A DNA stretch of 64,000 nucleotides, from NCBI GenBank assembly GCA_016928835.1, contig JAFGJW010000005.1, positions 1-64,000 on the forward strand, in the 5' to 3' direction. The notes beneath the pieces are model-generated. The model had not been told where the DNA came from. It searched no databases and saw nothing but the letters and a program-made list of their open reading frames with translations. The stretch comes from Candidatus Woesearchaeota archaeon. GTDB taxonomy: Archaea > Nanobdellota > Nanobdellia > Woesearchaeales > GW2011-AR15. The position numbers were made by a program, and so were the translations under genes. Shown in pieces: positions 36,922-47,483 of this stretch (the stretch's first letter is position 1; every line of letters starts with the position of its first letter).

Positions 36922-37302
36922 ATGTTCCCAATAATCCTCGTAACCATATTCTTGCTGATCATGATTGGAGCTGTCATTGCCTGGCCTGCGATTAAATTAA
37001 AAAATGAATTGTACAAGAAAACAGGCAAGCACCCGGAAGGGCATTACGTCGGCTTGGGAATGGGTCTCGGCTTAGCTTTAGGAATGCCTCTCGGCATAGC
37101 AATGGATAATATCGCGCTCGGCCCTGGCTTTGGTCTGCCTATTGGCTTGGCAATAGGAACAGCACTGGAAAAAAAGTACAGGCACAAACTGAGAAAACTA
37201 ACTAAAGAAGAGATAAGATATCAGAAAAGAGCAATCCTCTTCGCTATAGTATCATTAGTCCTAGGTGTTTTTGCTGCTCTTACTATTATTCTGCTGAGAT
37301 AA
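36922..37302 (+). CDS. Gly-rich membrane protein
   Basis: 126 aa, 'GLGMGLGLALGMPLGIAMDN..' hydrophobic Gly-rich segment. Confidence 0.55.
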   Translation: MFPIILVTIFLLIMIGAVIAWPAIKLKNELYKKTGKHPEGHYVGLGMGLGLALGMPLGIAMDNIALGPGFGLPIGLAIGTALEKKYRHKLRKLTKEEIRYQKRAILFAIVSLVLGVFAALTIILLR

Positions 37303-37341
37303 AACACAAACTTTTTATACTCTGAAATTTCCCTTTGTTGC

Positions 37342-39663
37342 ATGCGGGGGAGGGAATTATTTTTATTATTCATTCTTCTAGTTGTCATAGTCTCGGCAGA
37401 CCAGTATGGCGGCCTTGATTCAAACTGCGTACAACTGTGCAATGCAGAAGATTATGAAGGCGCGACAAAATGCTTTAGAGAGTCAAGAGACCCGCCAAGC
37501 GCGTATCTTGCCACAGCAACATGCGCTTTTAATGCATATAAGGATGCTGCTGCCGAGGAATATGCGTTAAAGGCAGCCGGCTCTTATCATGAGTGGACAA
37601 CCTTCCTGAACAAGTTTGGAAAGACCTTTATATATACAGGCGGTCTTGGAGAGACATATACTCTGGCTTATGTCGCTTCAGGCGGCGCAAGACATGAAAG
37701 CAAGGCAATGCAGTATCTTAGAACTTCGAGGCAGTGCCAGCAGGCAGATGACACTGAGCTCTGCGCAACACAGTATTTCAACAGTGTTGTTGCCAGATAT
37801 CAGCAGAGGAACATACAGGGAGCAAGAGTAGCATACACAAAGACTGGTCAGGCATTCCAAGGCAAAATAACAGATACAGAAGGCCACCCTATAAAGCATG
37901 CAAAGATAACACTTGTCTGCGGCGCCACAACAGCATCAAGATACCTGGACGCAAATGGCAATTATAAATTCACTGCAGCAGAACTTAATATAACAAGCCC
38001 TATGCAATTATGTACAGAAGCAAAGATTTTTGTAAAATTAGAGTACCATGATCCAACAGACAAGGATGAGATAAAATTTGTGTATTTATGGAACAGCAAC
38101 CCTGTGTACTTTTATAAAAAATTCAATCTCGCAAGCGAAGCAGACCTCACCCAGAATTTCCAATTGAACGAGAGCCTGCCTGCAGCACAATACGGCGGCC
38201 TTCCCAATGACCTTACTGAGATAGATGATTTCGGCATATCATATTATGAGATGGCTCGTGTATATGAATATTATCGCGACATATTAAAAGTAGATATGAA
38301 ATACAAGATGCCTGTCCATGTGCTTATGTTTGTGGGCGGCACAGACAGCACACACTACACTCCTGAGCCTGCAAATTCAAGGATTGTTATTAGGGATATT
38401 GATTCTGACAAGTCCAATTCAAACAGGCCCAAGAACAGAGAATGGCACGAATTTTCTCATTTCGTACAATATAATAATTATGGCAAGTGGCCGCAGCCTC
38501 CAGCAGGAAGTGCAGTACCAGAGGTAAACCATAACGGCTACTCCAATCCAAATACTGCGGACAGCTTCTGCGAGGGATTTGCAGAGTTCATGCCCCTGAT
38601 GATAGCAAAGCATTATGGGGAAGCAGACTGGAGAGTGTATGCGAGCTGGGGCAATATGGACAAGAAGATAAAGGCATGGCAGAATTATGGAAGATCAGAG
38701 GAGATGGCTGTTTCCGCAACCTTCCTTGATTTAGTTGACCCAAAGGATGATGACAATGTTGAGATCCCTTTCATGGACCTCTGGGATATTATCAAGGATT
38801 ACAGGCAGAACAACTATGTTGTGTACACTGCTGTTAAACAAAAATTTGACAAGCAGAAGGATGCAATTGATTTACTGTATATAAACAACGGCTTTTTTAA
38901 TGATAAAACAAGAGGGAATGGAAGCTGGGAGCCGAAGGAAAGCTGGCACAATCTTAATCATGACAATGTTATTGATGCAAACGAATTGAGGATTGATTAT
39001 GCGCAGGAGCCAAATCTTGGAAGGCCATGGATGATCAGGCAGGATAATGAGGAGCCGGGATATTCTGCAAACTACCAGAGGGCAAAAAGAGAGAACGCAG
39101 TCAGGCTTCCAGGCCATTTCATAAAGGTGAACAACAAAGTCCCATTATACAAAGTTAAAGTGACTTTTGCAGATAATCCCGAATACAACTATGATACCAC
39201 TGCTGATAACATTAATGGAATGATATTCTTTGAGATACCTTCCTGGGAAAACAATGCAAAGATAATTGTTGAGCCAATAGGCGTCAAATTCACCAAGCCA
39301 TTAGAATTTACATCGCTGGAATTTGAGGCTGCGGGCAACAAGCCGCTTGAGCAGGGCTATTTTGTGGAGCATAATTTTGGCATAACAGACTCAGTTCCAC
39401 AACCAGCTGCAATCACAACACAGACACTTGATGATGACATCCCTTACTGGGAGACAAAGGATCTTGTGGCAAAGCCAGAGGATTACAAATACACTTATGT
39501 AGAACAGAAGGCAGATTATGAAAAAGGCGAGAAACTAATCTCAACTAATCGAGCAGCGCCAAAATCAGGCTTCTTTTTTATCTGGATAATTGTGGGTATT
39601 GCTTTAATCTTGATTGTGATACTAATCCTTTCCTTAGGGAAAAAGAAAAAACACAGGAAATAA
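37342..39663 (+). CDS. Secreted/TM-anchored protein with HExxH metalloprotease-like motif and carboxypeptidase-regulatory-like domain
   Basis: 'NREWHEFSHFVQYNNYGKW...FCEGFAEFMPLMIAKHYG'; 'FQGKITDTEGHPIKHAKITLVC'; C-terminal TM. Confidence 0.65.
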   Translation: MRGRELFLLFILLVVIVSADQYGGLDSNCVQLCNAEDYEGATKCFRESRDPPSAYLATATCAFNAYKDAAAEEYALKAAGSYHEWTTFLNKFGKTFIYTGGLGETYTLAYVASGGARHESKAMQYLRTSRQCQQADDTELCATQYFNSVVARYQQRNIQGARVAYTKTGQAFQGKITDTEGHPIKHAKITLVCGATTASRYLDANGNYKFTAAELNITSPMQLCTEAKIFVKLEYHDPTDKDEIKFVYLWNSNPVYFYKKFNLASEADLTQNFQLNESLPAAQYGGLPNDLTEIDDFGISYYEMARVYEYYRDILKVDMKYKMPVHVLMFVGGTDSTHYTPEPANSRIVIRDIDSDKSNSNRPKNREWHEFSHFVQYNNYGKWPQPPAGSAVPEVNHNGYSNPNTADSFCEGFAEFMPLMIAKHYGEADWRVYASWGNMDKKIKAWQNYGRSEEMAVSATFLDLVDPKDDDNVEIPFMDLWDIIKDYRQNNYVVYTAVKQKFDKQKDAIDLLYINNGFFNDKTRGNGSWEPKESWHNLNHDNVIDANELRIDYAQEPNLGRPWMIRQDNEEPGYSANYQRAKRENAVRLPGHFIKVNNKVPLYKVKVTFADNPEYNYDTTADNINGMIFFEIPSWENNAKIIVEPIGVKFTKPLEFTSLEFEAAGNKPLEQGYFVEHNFGITDSVPQPAAITTQTLDDDIPYWETKDLVAKPEDYKYTYVEQKADYEKGEKLISTNRAAPKSGFFFIWIIVGIALILIVILILSLGKKKKHRK

Positions 39664-39666
39664 TTT

Positions 39667-40017
39667 TTATTTCCTTTTCTCCATGAACTTCTTCTTGTAG
39701 GGGTTTTTTATGAAATAAAGATATGAAAAAGTGACAGCAAGTACTATGCCTGCCCCGATGATATTAATCCAGTTTAATAGAGGATACTTTCCGAGTATAG
39801 GTCTTGTCAGGAACCCCTTTTCCGAGCGGATATCTACCTTTTTTTCAAATCTTTCTGTGACAGTGGAATTATAGACTGCATCCAGGACAATTGTGTAGGT
39901 CCCTTCAGGCAGCTCTTCCAGAGATGTGTACTCTCTCCACAGAAGAGTGTTGACACTCACTCTGCTGATGTCATGGAAGATGCTATCCCCCTCTTTATTA
40001 ATAACCGCAAGATCCAA
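39667..40017 (-). CDS. Hypothetical protein with C-terminal TM, possibly N-terminally truncated
   Basis: Directly follows the ABC permease stop; beta-rich soluble part plus TM. Confidence 0.4.
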   Translation of the reverse strand: MDLAVINKEGDSIFHDISRVSVNTLLWREYTSLEELPEGTYTIVLDAVYNSTVTERFEKKVDIRSEKGFLTRPILGKYPLLNWINIIGAGIVLAVTFSYLYFIKNPYKKKFMEKRK

Positions 40018-40071
40018 ATCAATTGGCGCTGGACCATCTTCAAAGTTCTCCAGCAGGAGTATTATCTTTTT

Positions 40072-41310
40072 TTACTCATACCTCAACGCGTCCACCGGCT
40101 TTAGCTTAGATGCCTGGAATGCAGGAATAAAGCCTGCAAATATTCCTATGACAACTGAGACAGAAATTGCTATAATTATTGAATGGACTGAAACAAATGT
40201 TCCCTCTCTCAACATCCCGACTTCACCCATCATAGCAGGTAGTATTCCTGAGAGTATTGTTCCGAAAACAATCCCTAAAAAACCTCCGACAAGGCCAATA
40301 AGCGCAGAATTTATTAAAAATATGGTCATAATATCCCTGTTCCGAGCGCCTATAGCTTTCATTATTCCAATCTCTTTTGTTCTTTCCAGAACAGAAGTGA
40401 ACATAGTATTTGCGACACCGACAGCACCCACTATTAGCGAAACTCCTGCTATTGCCACCAGGAATGCATTCATTGATGTCATCATCTCTGACCTTGTCTC
40501 CTGCATCTGTTTGCTAGAGCTTATTGAAAAATCCTGTGTTTTTTCAGTAACATGCCTAACTAGCATAAGCTTGTTCTCAATCTTTTCTATAGTCTCATCT
40601 AATGTGTCCTCGTCCTTGACTTTTATGACAATAGAATCATAAACATTGTTTTCTTTGTCATCAAGCATCTGGTATGCCATCTGTATTGGCATATAAATAT
40701 TAGTGCTGGAGTCATCCAGTATGCCTACAACTCTGAAGACATTTTCTTCGATGGTGATCATCTGATTTATACCGATGGGCTTATCAAAATATGAATCAGC
40801 CAATCTTCCTCCAATAACTACTACATTTTGGTCAGCAGAATCAAGCATTCTCCCTTCTTGTATCTCGGAGGTTGTTATCCTGGACCACACTTTCTGGTCA
40901 ACTCCTGTCAATGAAACTGTGCCAGATTTTCCAAGATAAGCAACTTTAACATTGCCCCTAATATTTGTGTCAATAAGCTCGATGTCTGGGATTCCCCTAA
41001 GAGCTTGCACATCTGTCCTGTCCAGAACAGGCTCCTCTTCAACAGCTGTGCCTCCGCCACTAAATCCTCCTCTCTCGCCCGGCGCACCAAACATTCTAAA
41101 TCCTCTTGAATATCCTGCGCTCAGAGTAAGAATATCCCCGCCCAATCCTCCTAACTGCTGCGTCATTGTCTGCTGCATACCTCCGCCTATTGACATTATT
41201 GCTATGACTGCAGCAACACCAATAACAATACCGAGTATGGTAAGCCAGCTTCTTAGTCTGCTATGCAATACCATAGCAAAAGCATGTTTAAGACATTTGC
41301 TTAGCTTCAT
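40072..41310 (-). CDS. ABC transporter permease, MacB/FtsX family
   Basis: 'RSWLTILGIVIGVAAVIAIMSIGGG', 'EIGIMKAIGARNRDIMTIFLINSALIGLVGGFLG', 'SKLKPVDALRYE'. Confidence 0.93.
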   Translation of the reverse strand: MKLSKCLKHAFAMVLHSRLRSWLTILGIVIGVAAVIAIMSIGGGMQQTMTQQLGGLGGDILTLSAGYSRGFRMFGAPGERGGFSGGGTAVEEEPVLDRTDVQALRGIPDIELIDTNIRGNVKVAYLGKSGTVSLTGVDQKVWSRITTSEIQEGRMLDSADQNVVVIGGRLADSYFDKPIGINQMITIEENVFRVVGILDDSSTNIYMPIQMAYQMLDDKENNVYDSIVIKVKDEDTLDETIEKIENKLMLVRHVTEKTQDFSISSSKQMQETRSEMMTSMNAFLVAIAGVSLIVGAVGVANTMFTSVLERTKEIGIMKAIGARNRDIMTIFLINSALIGLVGGFLGIVFGTILSGILPAMMGEVGMLREGTFVSVHSIIIAISVSVVIGIFAGFIPAFQASKLKPVDALRYE

Positions 41311-42710
41311 CTTGATCTTTTCTTTTTCCTGAGAAGATGCCTTAATCTAAACAAATCTTTGAATCTGAAATTGGGGTTATAGTGTTTCTCTTTTCTGTAT
41401 TTCCAGTATGTGCCTCCAACAAGTGTTAAAACAACCAGGACAGCTATATAGTATTTGTATTTCTCGAAAAAGCTCTCTTGTCTAAATCTAGTTCTAAATG
41501 CTGTCGACATCTGTGTTTCTGTTGACTGGGTTAGTGTTGAGCTTGTTATGGCTTGGGTGTTAATGCTTACCTCTTTCTCAATTAATTCCCTCTGGCCTCT
41601 TGTGTCTGTGTAGGCAATCTGAATTTTCAAGCTAGAGGACGTTTGCATCCTGGATCTCTGCTCCATCAATTCTTCTTGTGTCATGCTCTCCTGCTGCTCT
41701 GCTGTGTATTGTCTTGCTTGTGATGATTGCAGAGCAAAACTTGCTACAGTGTAATCACCTGTGTTTAAGTTCCCAATAATCATTGAGTTGGAGCCGGTGA
41801 CCCTCCATCCTTGTTGTTCTGGGACAATTACTGAGACAGAGAAGGCGGGATTGCTGCCGACATTTGCCACAGTGAAAGAGGTAGTGCCGCTCGAACTCTC
41901 TGAAAAAGCAATGTCAAAATCAGTTCCGCCGCCGACATAGACCCCTGCAATAGTGTCGATTTCTTTTTCAGTATTGCTCATTGGATCATCATAAGTCAGC
42001 TGCAAATTCAGTTCATATAGTCCTGCATCAGCGTTTGTATCAGCAATAACTTTGTATTCCAGTTCAGCACTTTCACCAACATCTATGTATTTAACATATT
42101 TTGTGTTGTCGCTTCCAACAGGAAGAATAATCTTGTCTTCATTTATCCAACTAAAAGTCAGATCTCTTAGGGGGGCATTTCCAACATTGTTGATAGTAAA
42201 TTTAAGAGTATCCTCCTTTCCTGGAATAAGGATGGTCTTATCTATGTAAATTACTTCAGCACTTTCTCTGTTCTTGATATCTATTGAAAAAGAATTTTCA
42301 ACAACCACAATTGAGTCTTTTTTATAACGCAGTACTTTTAAATCATAAGTGCCGGCAACAGCTTCCCTGTTGATTCCTAATCTAAATTTTACTATCTTCA
42401 TATCCTCTCCTTCCATATATCCCATAATCGAGCCGATCTCTTGTACTAGACTCTCCCCAGAAATTTTTTCAAATGGATATTCTGCCTTGATTTCTATGAC
42501 CTGATTTTCAGCCATTTCCCCTCCAATGTTTTCAACACCAATCCTGACCTCCAGGATATTTCCTGCAATAGCAGGGTCAGGATCTTGATTGATCAAACTC
42601 AATATAATAAGCTGCATGTCGCTTGTGTCAGTATAGTCAACGGCAAAAGCAGTGCTGCATAAAAGAATCATTCCGCACAATAAGATTTCAAGATATTTTT
42701 GTTTCTTCAT
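41307..42710 (-). CDS. COG1361/S-layer-like secreted protein with C-terminal TM
   Basis: Signal peptide, CARDB-like repeats, 4-nt overlaps with both ABC genes. Confidence 0.75.
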   Translation of the reverse strand: MKKQKYLEILLCGMILLCSTAFAVDYTDTSDMQLIILSLINQDPDPAIAGNILEVRIGVENIGGEMAENQVIEIKAEYPFEKISGESLVQEIGSIMGYMEGEDMKIVKFRLGINREAVAGTYDLKVLRYKKDSIVVVENSFSIDIKNRESAEVIYIDKTILIPGKEDTLKFTINNVGNAPLRDLTFSWINEDKIILPVGSDNTKYVKYIDVGESAELEYKVIADTNADAGLYELNLQLTYDDPMSNTEKEIDTIAGVYVGGGTDFDIAFSESSSGTTSFTVANVGSNPAFSVSVIVPEQQGWRVTGSNSMIIGNLNTGDYTVASFALQSSQARQYTAEQQESMTQEELMEQRSRMQTSSSLKIQIAYTDTRGQRELIEKEVSINTQAITSSTLTQSTETQMSTAFRTRFRQESFFEKYKYYIAVLVVLTLVGGTYWKYRKEKHYNPNFRFKDLFRLRHLLRKKKRSR

Positions 42711-43411
42711 TTTTTCACCACCTGGTTTTTATTTTCTATTTTAACTATCTGCCCGTCCTTCAGTTCAATAAGAGTATGAGCATATTGGGCAAGCTTAAGA
42801 TCATGCGTAACCATTATAATTGTCTTGTGCTCTTCTTTCCAGAGTCTTAGGAATATGTTAATAATTTCTTTTCCTGTTTTTGAGTCAAGGTTGCCAGTTG
42901 GTTCATCTGCAAGAATCACCTCAGGGTCAGTAACAAGACTTCTGGCAATAGAAACCCTTTGCTGCTGTCCGCCAGAGAGCTGAGAAGGCAAATGGTGCAT
43001 ATGACTTTCCAAGCCGACCATCTTAAGAATCCTGTCTGCTTTTTCAGAAGAAGTTTTATCATCATATTCAAGGAACTCCATTGGTAGCACTACGTTTTGA
43101 TAGGCAGACATGCTTTGCATGAGATTGTACTGCTGGAAGATAAAACCTATTGTCTTGCCCCTCAATGTTGCTAGATCAGATTCAGACAATTCGGTAATCT
43201 CCTGATTTTTAAGAAATATCTTCCCTTTAGATGGAATATCCAGGCAGCCAATCAAGTTCATCATAGTGCTTTTTCCTGAGCCTGAAGCACCTATTATGGC
43301 AACAAAATCTCCTCTCTTGATCTCAACAGTTACCCCTCTTAATGCTGGGACTTCTACTTCACCCATTTGATAAATTTTCCAAACGTCCTTGAGCTTAACC
43401 AATGTTTCCAT
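42707..43411 (-). CDS. ABC transporter ATP-binding protein, LolD/MacB type
   Basis: Walker A 'GASGSGKST', '[15 protein letters not shown]', '[13 protein letters not shown]'. Confidence 0.96.
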   Translation of the reverse strand: METLVKLKDVWKIYQMGEVEVPALRGVTVEIKRGDFVAIIGASGSGKSTMMNLIGCLDIPSKGKIFLKNQEITELSESDLATLRGKTIGFIFQQYNLMQSMSAYQNVVLPMEFLEYDDKTSSEKADRILKMVGLESHMHHLPSQLSGGQQQRVSIARSLVTDPEVILADEPTGNLDSKTGKEIINIFLRLWKEEHKTIIMVTHDLKLAQYAHTLIELKDGQIVKIENKNQVVKK

Positions 43412-43502
43412 TGTCTCTTATAATGGTTTATTAACCAGGTTTATAAGCAATATGGATTTATGTTCCATGTTTTTTTGAATTAAAATAGAAAAATAAGGGA
43501 GA

Positions 43503-43952
43503 TTACCATCTCCCCATGCCAAATCCATTATGGTTAGATTGTGGTCCCATACCTATTCGCGGCCCATTCTCAAAATCTTCATCTCCGTTCTGCCTTGCTT
43601 GGTGCATCTCAACAAGTGTGTTGAAATCCACCTCTGATAGGGTGTCCGCAGCAGTCATGCTTTGGACTGCTTCGACATATGCATCATAGTCGTTGTTCTC
43701 AATCGCTTGTCTCATCTCCTCTCTGTTTTCCCACATCTCCATCTTTTTTTGATGCCTCTGCACCATATGTTCAAAATTTTCTTCTGTCAACTCTGCTTCC
43801 ATTGCATTCTTCCATGCCTCGTAGTCATTGTTTTCAATTGCTCCTCTTATATCATCGTTCTGCCCAAAGCCGAAGCCGAAAGCAGATGCACCTGCTGCTA
43901 CTATTCCAACAAGCAACAGCCCAAGCAGCCCTAGTACTAATTCTTTTTTCAT
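43503..43952 (-). CDS. Small secreted repeat protein
   Basis: Start at internal Met 'MKKELVLGLLGLLLVG'; repeats 'AIENNDYEAWKNAM' and 'AIENNDYDAYVEAV'. Confidence 0.65.
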   Translation of the reverse strand: MKKELVLGLLGLLLVGIVAAGASAFGFGFGQNDDIRGAIENNDYEAWKNAMEAELTEENFEHMVQRHQKKMEMWENREEMRQAIENNDYDAYVEAVQSMTAADTLSEVDFNTLVEMHQARQNGDEDFENGPRIGMGPQSNHNGFGMGRW

Positions 43953-44086
43953 TTTTCCGCCTCCAAAATTCATTGTAAAGAGCAGATAGCCAAGCATTCT
44001 TTATAAACAAGAAGAAACAAAAATGTGCACTATAAGTCCATATTTTTTATATACTTTTAAATATCTGCTGTGTTTGGTGAACTAAT

Positions 44087-44767
44087 ATGGACGGCCATAT
44101 GTTTTTCTACAGACCAAATTTCTTAATCGAGACCATATATTCTATGATTGTTACTTTCTCGGTTCTGCTTGTTTTTCTGAAAACAAGAGAGATGCACAAA
44201 CTTACAGACCATAAAGGTATAAAATACTTCAGCCTTACCTTTTTATTTTTTACAATAGCCCACTTTTTTAGATTTTTCTTTAGGATATTTTTCCGTTCCT
44301 TCCTTACCGGGCCTGGGCCCTTTATGCCTGGAAGGCCCCCATTTAGAATAGGAGAATTGGTATTCATATATGCAAGTGTTATGGCTGGCTTGTTCATGTT
44401 TTACAGTGTGATGTGGAAAAAGACAAAAATAAATGAAAAAATTGTGATTCTGCTGTTCAATATCCTTGCATTTTTAACAGTAGTTTCGGACCTTCTGTTT
44501 AGGGATCCTTTTGTCCATATCTCAATAATCACGCTCCTGTTTGCGGCCACTGTATTTATGAGCCTCTTGCTTCAAAAAAAATCCAAGAAAAAGCACTCGT
44601 TTTTTGTCGCTTATATATTGGTTCTGCTTATCTGGATTTTGAATTTGGTGCCAATAGAGATGCCCAGGTTCCTATTTGGGTTAAGAGTTTTTATATATAT
44701 TATATCTGCAGCACTGTATCTCTTGTTAGTCTGGAGAATTCTTAAAAATGGTAAAAAAAAGAGATAG
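44087..44767 (+). CDS. Multi-TM membrane protein
   Basis: Seven or so hydrophobic helices; overlaps wHTH gene. Confidence 0.6.
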   Translation: MDGHMFFYRPNFLIETIYSMIVTFSVLLVFLKTREMHKLTDHKGIKYFSLTFLFFTIAHFFRFFFRIFFRSFLTGPGPFMPGRPPFRIGELVFIYASVMAGLFMFYSVMWKKTKINEKIVILLFNILAFLTVVSDLLFRDPFVHISIITLLFAATVFMSLLLQKKSKKKHSFFVAYILVLLIWILNLVPIEMPRFLFGLRVFIYIISAALYLLLVWRILKNGKKKR

Positions 44768-45023
44768 ATTAGAAGTAATCTATGACATTCTGAGACTGAT
44801 TCAGGATCGGCACAATTCTATCAAACCAACTCCTCTGCTTAGGTACTCTAATCTTTCATCTCAGCGGTTCTCTGAGTATATGGATGAGCTTATCACAAAG
44901 GATTTTGTCAAGGAAATCAAAGATAAGAAAGGGAGAAAATATATTACCTTAACAGATAAAGGTTTTAAGTATTTGGAAAGGTATAAAACAATAATTAATT
45001 TTATTGATGATTTTAATCTGTAG
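44748..45023 (+). CDS. Winged-helix DNA-binding protein
   Basis: 'PTPLLRYSNLSSQRFSEYMDELITKDFVKEIKDKKGRKYITLTDKGFKYLERY'. Confidence 0.85.
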   Translation: MVKKRDRLEVIYDILRLIQDRHNSIKPTPLLRYSNLSSQRFSEYMDELITKDFVKEIKDKKGRKYITLTDKGFKYLERYKTIINFIDDFNL

Positions 45024-45063
45024 CCAGAAAAAATTTTTATTCTTATTCTGTTTTCTATCGCTT

Positions 45064-45582
45064 ATGGTCCATGTTCATTGTGGAAAAAAATCGCATGTCA
45101 ATACTAAAAGGCTTCTAAAGCCATTGAACCTGAATAAAACAGATGTGTTCCTGGATGCAGGCTGCTCAGACGGCTATATCTCAATTGAGGCAGCAAAGCA
45201 GTGTAAGAAAGTATATGCCCTTGACATCCACAAAGAATCAATAGAGAAATTAAAATCAAAAAACATCCCAAATATTATCCCACTGGTTGCAGATATCACT
45301 AAACCATTGCCCATAAAAGAGAAGGTTGATTTCTGCTTATTGTCCAATGTACTGCATGGTCTTGTTGAAAATAATGAACTTATAGCTATTAAAAACATAA
45401 AAAAGATATTAAAAGGAGAATTAATCATAGTAGAGTTCAGAAAAGTTGTAAGCGTATTTGGCCCTTCACATAGTGTTAAGTTGAGCAAGGACAAAATTAT
45501 CTCTATATTAAAAAAATACAATTTCAGAAAAGTTAAGGATTATAATATCAGCCTGTTCCACTTTGCTCTTGTTTTTGAATAA
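45064..45582 (+). CDS. Class I SAM-dependent methyltransferase
   Basis: 'VFLDAGCSDGYISIEAAK', 'VYALDIHKESIEKLK'; start chosen from internal Met of ORF 45004. Confidence 0.85.
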   Translation: MVHVHCGKKSHVNTKRLLKPLNLNKTDVFLDAGCSDGYISIEAAKQCKKVYALDIHKESIEKLKSKNIPNIIPLVADITKPLPIKEKVDFCLLSNVLHGLVENNELIAIKNIKKILKGELIIVEFRKVVSVFGPSHSVKLSKDKIISILKKYNFRKVKDYNISLFHFALVFE

Positions 45583-45645
45583 CTCACCTAAAATTCAGTT
45601 TTCTTAACTGAAACAATTATATACTACCTGTCCTTAGATATACTT

Positions 45646-46185
45646 ATGAAAAAAGAGCCTCTTGAGATCTCAGAAGACAGGCTAAAGAAGATTGAAGAGG
45701 ATTTGGAGAAAAAGGAATATGACTTTATGACCATTTTTCTTTTTGTTGTAGGAACTATTTTGATAGCAAGCATGTTTGTGCTTATCCAGAACCCTTTTTT
45801 TCTATCATGGTTTCACAGGAACAAAACTATAGAGCTGCCAATGCCCACAACTTTACAGACAACTTCCACCACTCTTCAAGAAAGGGCATTTAATCCTTCT
45901 TTCAGGGAATTCTTGGACAACCCCAACAAATATCTCAACACAAAAATCACAGTATATGGAAAGCTGATGCTGAGGAGCAGGGGTACAGACCCATTAGCCA
46001 TATCAGAGCCAATTACAATTGACAGGTACAACAACAGAATAACCTTAAGGGAAGTTAAGGAAGAGCAATATCATCTCTTTCCTAAAAATGTTGAGACAAA
46101 GGATTACTACAAAATTGAAGGCTTGTTCATACAAAGCACAGCAGGCTACATTATTGTTGTTGAAAATCTTGAATTGGCGGGCTGA
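45646..46185 (+). CDS. Hypothetical membrane-anchored protein, possibly OB-fold
   Basis: One TM then beta-rich 'NTKITVYGKLMLRSRGTDPLAI...'. Confidence 0.55.
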   Translation: MKKEPLEISEDRLKKIEEDLEKKEYDFMTIFLFVVGTILIASMFVLIQNPFFLSWFHRNKTIELPMPTTLQTTSTTLQERAFNPSFREFLDNPNKYLNTKITVYGKLMLRSRGTDPLAISEPITIDRYNNRITLREVKEEQYHLFPKNVETKDYYKIEGLFIQSTAGYIIVVENLELAG

Positions 46186-46249
46186 TATTCTGACCAATCT
46201 TTATACATCCGAAAATCATATAAATCTTAAATACAATTGTGTTGAGATT

Positions 46250-46933
46250 ATGAAGGAAAAAATAACTGATTCGTTCAACAAAATTGTTGATCCATGGCAT
46301 ATCCTGCATATAGCAGAGTTGGTTGTGCTCATCTTTTCCTATATTGTTATGTTTCCTGTTCTCATTTATATGCCCTTTATCTTCCTTCTGTTCCTGATAG
46401 AGGGAAATAATTTGTACAAAGATTTTTTTGGAATTTTTATTGTAATCTTTCTCTCTCTCATAACATACTTTGTGTATTGGCTTCTTACCAGAAAATTAAA
46501 AAAATTCTTTATCTTTGCCTATTTTTCAATCTCATTTGTCCTTATCTACCTTTTTTACATAATTAACCTAGATATGGCACAGCTTGGTACTATGTTCCCC
46601 AGCATAAGCAAAGCAATTGTCTATTTTGTAGAAATAGTGCTTGGCCTGGCAATAGTATTCATAACACCTCTTTTTCTTGCGCACAGCCTAAGCAAGTTCC
46701 TTCATAACAAGGCAAGTCCAAAATATCTTTTTTGGATTATCATGCCAATTGTTGCTGTATGCAGCATTTTCCTCTTACCCAGAATAATGGATTTGCTCTA
46801 TAGACAATCAGCATTCTTTGATGCGATAGTAAAAATCCTATTAGGTCCACTGATCATTCCTCATCTTAGATACCTTTTTACAAAGGACTTTAAATTTGAT
46901 TTCAGAAGTGTTAATAATTATACTGAATATTAA
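46250..46933 (+). CDS. Multi-TM protein, hypothetical
   Basis: Start at internal Met of ORF 46088 (MKEKITDSFNKIVDPW...), several TMs. Confidence 0.6.
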   Translation: MKEKITDSFNKIVDPWHILHIAELVVLIFSYIVMFPVLIYMPFIFLLFLIEGNNLYKDFFGIFIVIFLSLITYFVYWLLTRKLKKFFIFAYFSISFVLIYLFYIINLDMAQLGTMFPSISKAIVYFVEIVLGLAIVFITPLFLAHSLSKFLHNKASPKYLFWIIMPIVAVCSIFLLPRIMDLLYRQSAFFDAIVKILLGPLIIPHLRYLFTKDFKFDFRSVNNYTEY

Positions 46934-46964
46934 ACCAAATCGCAAATCAAAAAAAAAGAAAAAC

Positions 46965-47222
46965 ATGACCCTTTTGTCAACCCTGGCATTAATTGTAGGC
47001 AGTATTATGGCTTTATCAGCTCTGCCACAGGCTTATAAGATATTTAGGAGAAAGAGCGCCAAAGATATTGCAATAGTGACTTACATTATTTTGATTATTG
47101 GGGGCTTGGTCTGGCTGTTATATGGGATTGAGATAGATAATTTTGCCTTAATCTTGGCAAACACCCTTGGTATCATAACCTCAACTATAGTGGTCTCTGG
47201 TTGGTTTTTATATGGGAGATAG
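46965..47222 (+). CDS. SemiSWEET/PQ-loop family transporter
   Basis: 'LSALPQAYKIFRRKSAKDIAIVTYIILIIGGLVWLLYGI' PQ-loop; 3 TMs. Confidence 0.85.
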   Translation: MTLLSTLALIVGSIMALSALPQAYKIFRRKSAKDIAIVTYIILIIGGLVWLLYGIEIDNFALILANTLGIITSTIVVSGWFLYGR

Positions 47223-47225
47223 AAC

Positions 47226-47435
47226 TCACTTTTTCTTTTTTTCAATTAACTTTCTTATATCTTTCACTTCATCTGTCAGTTTTCCAATCTCTCTGATAAG
47301 CTCATCCATCTGGTTATTTACCTTGCTCTGCTTCCAGTTCAAGTACATCATGTAGAGCTGGAACAATAGTGCAATAAAATATCCAACAAGTGCAAAGATA
47401 AATGAACCTCCAATAAAATCTGTTGTTAGCTCCAT
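47226..47435 (-). CDS. Small TM + coiled-coil protein
   Basis: 69 aa, TM then charged helix. Confidence 0.5.
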   Translation of the reverse strand: MELTTDFIGGSFIFALVGYFIALLFQLYMMYLNWKQSKVNNQMDELIREIGKLTDEVKDIRKLIEKKKK

Positions 47436-47483
47436 AACTGTTAATTATTGTAAAGAGTATAAATATTTATCTCTTGGATTTTG

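Noticed and set aside
40072-40642. 238-aa plus-strand ORF at 39926-40642
   Set aside because: Antisense to the MacB-type permease, which has clear family motifs.
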